NCBI GenBank assembly: GCA_013368375.1 | Contig: JAACJP010000004.1 | Span: 434,001-498,000 of the forward strand | Direction: 5' to 3' | DNA from: Tricholomella constricta | Taxonomy: Eukaryota; Basidiomycota; Agaricomycetes; Agaricales; Lyophyllaceae | Length of the DNA stretch: 64,000 bases | Shown: positions 59,292 to 64,000 of the stretch, one piece after another | Layout of the letters: each line of letters opens with the position of its first letter | How positions within the stretch are numbered: the stretch's first letter is position 1 | Made by a program: the position numbers and the translations under genes | The notes under the pieces: generated by a model | The model's database searches: none | What the model was told of the DNA's origin: nothing | The model's input: the letters and a program-made list of their open reading frames with translations, nothing else

Positions 59292-59438
59292 TGCAGGCGT
59301 GCATCATGGCCTCCACGAGGCATGGTCCGTGCGGCGTACAGAACTATAAATACATTGTGATGTACCGTATATAGATCTATCTTACCATATCCTGTCTTTC
59401 CCACCCTACCGTGAGACTTGCTGAGGTTAACGCCTCCA
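59292..59438 (+). repeat. Right LTR of the 796-bp element
   Basis: This 147-bp repeat appears identical to 58643-58789. It is followed by the GCGC target duplication and then the resumed host ORF. Confidence 0.85.
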
Positions 59439-61428
59439 GCGCCTCCCTCAGCCCCGACCATCCCGTCCACCTCACTTCAATCCCGGACGAGACCGTCGCT
59501 GCTGATGCCCGGCCGACGCCTCTTTATGCCGACACCCCTGCCTCCGCCCCTCTCCCTTCCACTTCTCGCCAGCCCCCTACCCGTCGCGCTTCGCGCCGGG
59601 GCGTGCAGGACGACGCCAGCCTCGATGAACCGTCGATGCGCGCCTCGCGGCGCGCGCCTGAACCTGAGGCTCCTGCTGATGAAAGCAGTGCCGCCCCCGT
59701 CGCCTCCAAGGGCAAGCGAAAAGGAAAGGAGCGGGAGGTCGATGTCGACGGCCTTCTCGACGACCGCCTCGGGGCCTCTGGCCCTGACCTTCCTTTTGGC
59801 CTTGAAACCCCTCCCTCCTCCCTGCGTGGCAGCATCCACGAAGAGGCTTTCCGCGCCTATCGCAATGCCGGGTCCCTCGCCACTCAGCTGCAGGAGCTCA
59901 AGCAGACCGTTGCCACCCTCTCTGCGGACTCCGCCTCTCGCCATCGCGACGTCATGCGCGCCGTCACTGACGCCACAGCTTCCCGCGTTGCGCTCGACGC
60001 CCGCGCTTTCTCCTCATCCTTGACAAACAACACTGTTTTTCGCAATTTCTACGACGCTGTCTATGGCTACAAGTCTGACCTAGACGCCCTCGGTCGCGCT
60101 ATCACCGATGTTCGTCACGATGTCAGCAGCCTTCGTTCTGCAGCCAGGGACATGGCCCCTCCGCCTGCCCCGCCTGCCCCTCTCACAGTGTACCAACTCC
60201 CTCCGCTGCCTCCCAGCCACCCTGTAACCCCCGCCCCTCCGGCTGTGCAGCCGTTTTCGGCTCCTGCCCCTGCTGCTCCGGGCCCGTCTGCTGTTCAGCT
60301 GCCTTCCATGCCGCAGTCCTATTCGGCTCCGCCGCTGCAGTCCTATACGGCCCCACCTCCTCCTGCTCCGGTGCCCTCCGCTTTCCCCCCGCCTGCTGCG
60401 CCGCAGCGTTTTTCTGCTCCACCGCCTCCTGCCCCCGCTGCCCCTGGCCCGTCTAGTGCTCCCTTCGATGCACGCCGTACCCAAGGCAGCCTTCCCTCCC
60501 GGCGTAACAAAGCCCCGGGACCTGCTACCAAGAAACCCCGTCTCGAGGTTGATCGCAGTCGCGACGTCCTCGTCTCCTCCGTGTCTCAGCAAACTGGTGC
60601 ATGGGACATTGCGCAGCGGCTCGTCGGCAACGTCCCGGGCTTTCACTCTGGCAATGTCTACACCTGCTATCGCCTCGACGATTGGCCCGACACCATAAGC
60701 ATCCGTTTCAATAATCGTCCACTGGCGGAGCGCTTCGTGTCTGTCATGGCCACCATGGACCCGGAGGGTCTCGGACGGCTCCCAGTCTCGCTCGCCGACC
60801 CCACTGGCAGCACGGCTGCCGTCAGCGGCGACGACCTCGCCTTCATCACGGGCAGCGGTTCTCGTGGCGGACCACGTGGTCTCCGCATTGGCGCATGGAA
60901 TATACACGGCAACCTTGCGCTCAAACTACTTGAAAGTGATGTACTTACTTTTGTCCGTGAATGTGATGTCTTTCTCTTTATTGAGACATGGCTACGACCT
61001 GCGCAGCACGAAGTGCTCGCCATCCCTGATGGTTACCAAATTCATTCTTCCGCTCGGCCTGCGTACCCTGACTTGCGGCCGCAACGAGGTGGAGTCGCGG
61101 CACTACTCCGTTCCTCCCTTCCAGCTCATGTCAAGGAGTCCCTCTGCGCGCCGGACGTCATCGCTATTGAGCTTCCTGACTGCCTCATACTTGGCATCTA
61201 CATACCGCCCTCGGGCTCCAATTGGCCTGCGTGGTCTTCTGTCGATCCTGAAGACTGCTGTTTTGGTCTGATTGACCTGGCGCACCGCACCACGTCCAAG
61301 CCCGTTCTCGTCATCGGCGACTTCAATGCCCGCACAGCTTCTCGGCAGGTCGGCTCGCCACACTCCCCTGTGCGACAGTCGCTCGATGAGGTCACCAATG
61401 CCCGTGGAATGCGACTACTCAGCATTCT

Positions 61429-61598
61429 TGTAAGGACGGTCCAGGCCTTATTTGGTCATTCCTAGCACAGCCACTCTCTTTAGCTTTTAACCTTGTACCA
61501 CCGTCCCTACGCCTGTGTAGTCACCTTTTCTCACTATAGAATTGGGTCATACGCACTTGGGGCATCGCAAGGTCACTAGTCTCACTGTATCTTTTACA
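61429..61598 (+). repeat. Left LTR of the 2,223-bp element
   Basis: This 170-bp repeat appears identical to 63482-63651. It is followed by a T-run. A tRNA primer site is not obvious. Confidence 0.9.
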
Positions 61599-62747
61599 TT
61601 TTTTTGCGTATCCAGCCTTGGTGGCCCCCCACTGAGGCTATAGTGGAGATTCTGGCAACACACTGCAAACCTGCTTTTCTCTGAATTCTGGACCAATCTA
61701 CCACTCTCTGGGCCTAGTTTTTCTTCTGAATCTTGGGCCCTGTCACTGTTGGAAGGATTGGGAGAGGTTTGGGTAGGATCTGGGTGTTGTGTTGAGGGAA
61801 GGTTGTGATGTGGCAGAAGGGTTGGGCTATATCTCTGGAACCAGGGCCCCTGGTCCTTAGGTCTTTTTTGCACCTTCAAGGCGTCGCTTTTCTGGTCCTG
61901 CTGATACCTGGATGGCCCCCCACACCCACCTCCTCCTCCCCCATCAACAAATTCGCACTGTTTCACCATTTCGATCATATCTCGGCAACCGCTACACGGA
62001 TTCGTTCGATTATTGATTCGTTGGAATCGTCTCGTCGAACGCTTTCTGCCGATAGATGGGTTTACGGGATTCCGTTCAGCTGTTCGCATTTGGTGATGTG
62101 CTCAACATTCTTCACCCCCACCCCCTACCACACCAAACTGCTCATGTTCTGGGATGTCCCTGGGCTGTTTCACATCGCATTCTAGGCCATTTACATCCCC
62201 TCCTCTCTCCCCAACATCTCCTTTTGTGGTTACTCCAGAATCTGGGATTCTGTGTTGTAGTGCCTCTGGCTGGCACTCTTCTATGCGCTTTTGCGTGGGT
62301 ATGTGCAGAAATGCACCGCCTTCCCCACCCTTCTGGTGAATCCGACCCCCATTCACCTTCTACCTGTCGTCTTCGACACTGGTCGCCATTCGTTGCATAT
62401 GCGTCTCCCAATGTGTGCGAGCAGGTACCGGGATACCTCATGCTATCTAGTATCTAGGAGGCCTTGGTTGCATGTACCATTCGCACCTACGCGCCTCACC
62501 TGTATCACCGTGGTACCTGGGCCTGTCCCATGAGATTGGCCTAAGGGTTGAGACCTTTGCAGTAATCTCACCGAATCGGACACCACTCGACGCCGACTTG
62601 ATATCGACATTCATGCCCCCATTCCCATCATCTGCTCGTGACACCAATCCTTCGCACTCGTTCATCCCGTTAGTACATGGGGTATTTGATCCACTAGAGT
62701 ATGCATCGTCTGATGTTCTCGAATGCTGTTCGACCCACTAGAGGGGG

Positions 62748-63045
62748 CCATGCTCGCCTCACGAGATTACCAGTCCTTCATTCGCCCGAGCCTTCGTTGC
62801 TCGGCCTCCTAGAGTCACCTGGTACTCGTCCTATTAGAGCTCACGTTACTCGAGGTGATGGAGCCCATGGTTCTCGCCACACTAGAGCATGTTAGGCCAT
62901 GCTCGCCTCACAAGATTACCAGTCCTTCACTCACCCGAGCCTTCGTTGCTTGGCCTGCTAGAGTCACCTGGTACTCGTCCCATTAGAGTTCACGGTACTC
63001 GACGTGATGGAGCCCATGGTTTTTGCCCCACTAGAGCATGGTTGA
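62748..63045 (+). repeat. 149-bp tandem duplication inside the second element
   Basis: A unit starting CCATGCTCGCCTCAC at 62748 recurs at 62897. Shared blocks include AGATTACCAGTCCTTCA, GAGTCACCTGGTACTCGTCC and GTGATGGAGCCCATGGTT. The copies differ at a few positions. The surroundings carry repeated CACTAGAG/ACTAGAAC motifs. Confidence 0.85.
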
Positions 63046-63481
63046 CTCAACCCACTAGAACGTCAAGTGTTCGAATCCGGACGGCGCTACATGCTCGAAC
63101 CACTAGAACACCTCATGTGCGACCTCTTAGAGCGTTTTCGAGTTTTGCTCACAACAATAATGGGCCTTATGATTCCATGACCATGCTTATGCGCTTTTTG
63201 GACGACTATGTTCATTCCCACCCACCCATCCCTCATTTTGTTCATCTTCCGACCTCTTCTTTTTTTTCGGAGGGGGGGGAAGATAGGTGGACCCCGGCAC
63301 CGATTTTGGAGGGCATATGGGAGGGATAGGATGACTGATCAAGGAAGGATATCACGACCATATAGGATGGACAACATCTACCGACAAGCGAACCACAAGA
63401 CATGGATGAGGACGCATTGGAGGTTAGGAAATTTTTTTCTTCTTATGGTTGAGATTGTGGATACAATCTGAAAGGGGGGTA

Positions 63482-63651
63482 TGTAAGGACGGTCCAGGCC
63501 TTATTTGGTCATTCCTAGCACAGCCACTCTCTTTAGCTTTTAACCTTGTACCACCGTCCCTACGCCTGTGTAGTCACCTTTTCTCACTATAGAATTGGGT
63601 CATACGCACTTGGGGCATCGCAAGGTCACTAGTCTCACTGTATCTTTTACA
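63482..63651 (+). repeat. Right LTR of the 2,223-bp element
   Basis: This 170-bp repeat appears identical to 61429-61598. It is preceded by the polypurine tract and followed by the ATTCT duplication. Confidence 0.9.
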
Positions 63652-64000
63652 ATTCTGCATGCCCATTCCCTTGTAATTTTGAATGGCACCGCTTATGAGC
63701 ATCCTCGACCCGGGGCGTACACCTCTTTCCAACCTATCGGGTCCTCTGGTGTCGACTATGCTCTCGTCTCCCAGGCCCTCCTGCCTTGCCTGCCCAGTGC
63801 CGCCTTGCGTGTCGTTGACACAGAATGGTCCGATCACGCCCACCTCCGCCTGGAGGTTAACTTTCCCTCCATTGCATCTTGCGTGCTGCCGTCCCCCAAC
63901 CCTCCCTCCACCCGAAAAGCCTTGTTAGCTCTAGGTCACGACGACACTTCTGGTGACAGCCACCAGCTCAACCTTGAGCTTCGGCATGTGCTTGCTTCTG

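Larger units (their letters stand above)
58643..59438 (+). mobile_element. Miniature LTR retrotransposon (TRIM-like), 796 bp
   Basis: Two 147-bp direct repeats (58643-58789 and 59292-59438), identical by eye, start TGCAGGCG and end GCCTCCA, the TG...CA rule of LTRs. Each has TATAAATA (58696-58703 and 59345-59352). The element is flanked by GCGC on both sides (58639-58642, 59439-59442), a 4-bp target duplication. A primer-binding-site-like sequence begins 2 nt after the left LTR. The 502-bp interior has no coding capacity. It sits in the disordered N-terminal coding region of the non-LTR element. Confidence 0.85.
61429..63651 (+). mobile_element. Second non-autonomous LTR element, 2,223 bp
   Basis: Two 170-bp direct repeats, identical by eye (61429-61598 and 63482-63651), start TGTAAGG and end TTTTACA, with 5-bp terminal inverted repeats TGTAA/TTACA. 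The flanks share ATTCT (61424-61428 and 63652-63656), a 5-bp target duplication. A polypurine tract (GAAAGGGGGG, 63470-63479) lies just before the right LTR. The 1,883-bp interior has no gag, protease, reverse transcriptase or integrase motif. It interrupts the endonuclease domain of the non-LTR element between the IGDFNAR and SSGVDYAL segments. Confidence 0.9.
58464..64000 (+). mobile_element. Non-LTR retrotransposon, interrupted, partial
   Basis: The ORF runs in three pieces, 58464-58642, 59443-61428 and 63657-64000, separated by two LTR-bearing insertions, and is cut by the right window edge. Counting each target-site duplication once, the frame is continuous across both. The N-terminal part is Ala/Pro-rich and disordered, with a basic stretch (KGKRKGKERE). 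The endonuclease/exonuclease/phosphatase domain starts near 60867: LRIGAWNIHGN, FIETWL, GIYIPPSG, VIGDFNAR, then after the second insertion SSGVDYALVS and SDHAHLRL, so its catalytic Asn, Glu, Asp and His are all present. Reverse transcriptase would lie beyond the window and is not seen, so the LINE call rests on the endonuclease type and layout. Confidence 0.8.

Noticed and set aside
58643..59438. Reading the 147-bp repeats as tandem promoter monomers of the non-LTR element
   Set aside because: The TG...CA ends, GCGC flanks, tRNA-shaped primer site and the exactly restored host frame fit an LTR insertion better than a duplicated 5' UTR.
63060..63085. GTGTTCGAATCCGGAC inside the second LTR element, tRNA-like B box
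   Set aside because: The flanking strands do not form a T-stem and no A box is placed upstream at tRNA distance.
1..64000. CRISPR arrays, bacterial operons or ribosome-binding sites
   Set aside because: The gene structure is clearly eukaryotic; no regularly spaced short repeats with unique spacers were seen.

Overview
The window is about 64 kb of nuclear DNA from a filamentous basidiomycete, most likely an Agaricomycete (mushroom-forming fungus). The evidence is direct: nearly every gene is cut by many short GT-AG introns of roughly 50-70 nt, and the gene families include a DUF6533 membrane protein, a PK-like fungal kinase, a GPI-type chitin deacetylase and a LysM membrane protein. No prokaryotic feature is present. 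All gene models were assembled by hand, joining exons so that splice sites, phase and protein family agree; coordinates run from the start codon to the stop codon with introns included.

Layout. 0-9 kb: a gene-free left end with a short tandem repeat; the ribosomal protein eL28 gene (+), whose unusually long fourth intron carries a ~200-bp sequence that recurs just downstream of the gene; a small unknown protein (-) divergent from a Trf4-type non-canonical poly(A) polymerase (+); and a two-finger C2H2 transcription factor (-). 9-13.4 kb: no gene recognised. 13.4-26 kb: a housekeeping block with chitin deacetylase (+), ethanolamine/choline phosphotransferase (+), M17 leucine aminopeptidase (-), a Gcn4-like bZIP factor (-) with bZIP sites in its own promoter, and cytochrome c oxidase subunit Va/VI (+). 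26-32.6 kb: no confident gene, simple repeats and a 127-bp tandem repeat. 32.6-35.1 kb: a CBM21-type glycogen-targeting subunit of protein phosphatase 1 (-).

36.4-45.3 kb is a large, diverged tandem segmental duplication with no conserved coding content, full of simple repeats and strikingly enriched in the 7-mer CTTATCG. 46-57 kb: a 15-exon DUF6533 membrane protein (+), a small secreted protein (-), a LysM membrane protein (+), an ankyrin protein (-) divergent from a Csk1/Cak1-like kinase (+), a PK-like fungal kinase (-), and a broken RBR ubiquitin-ligase remnant (-).

58.4-64 kb is a nest of mobile DNA. A non-LTR retrotransposon ORF (proline-rich N-terminal part, then an endonuclease domain; it runs off the right edge) is interrupted twice by small LTR-bearing elements of different families with no recognisable coding capacity: one of 796 bp with 147-bp LTRs, one of 2,223 bp with 170-bp LTRs. 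Both have TG...CA ends, LTR pairs that look identical by eye, and target-site duplications; setting both aside leaves the host frame continuous. This nest, the eL28 intron repeat and the 36-45 kb duplication are the parts most worth a second look.

The genes do not form one pathway. They are ordinary single-copy fungal genes packed in divergent and convergent pairs, with repeat-rich accessory DNA between the blocks.
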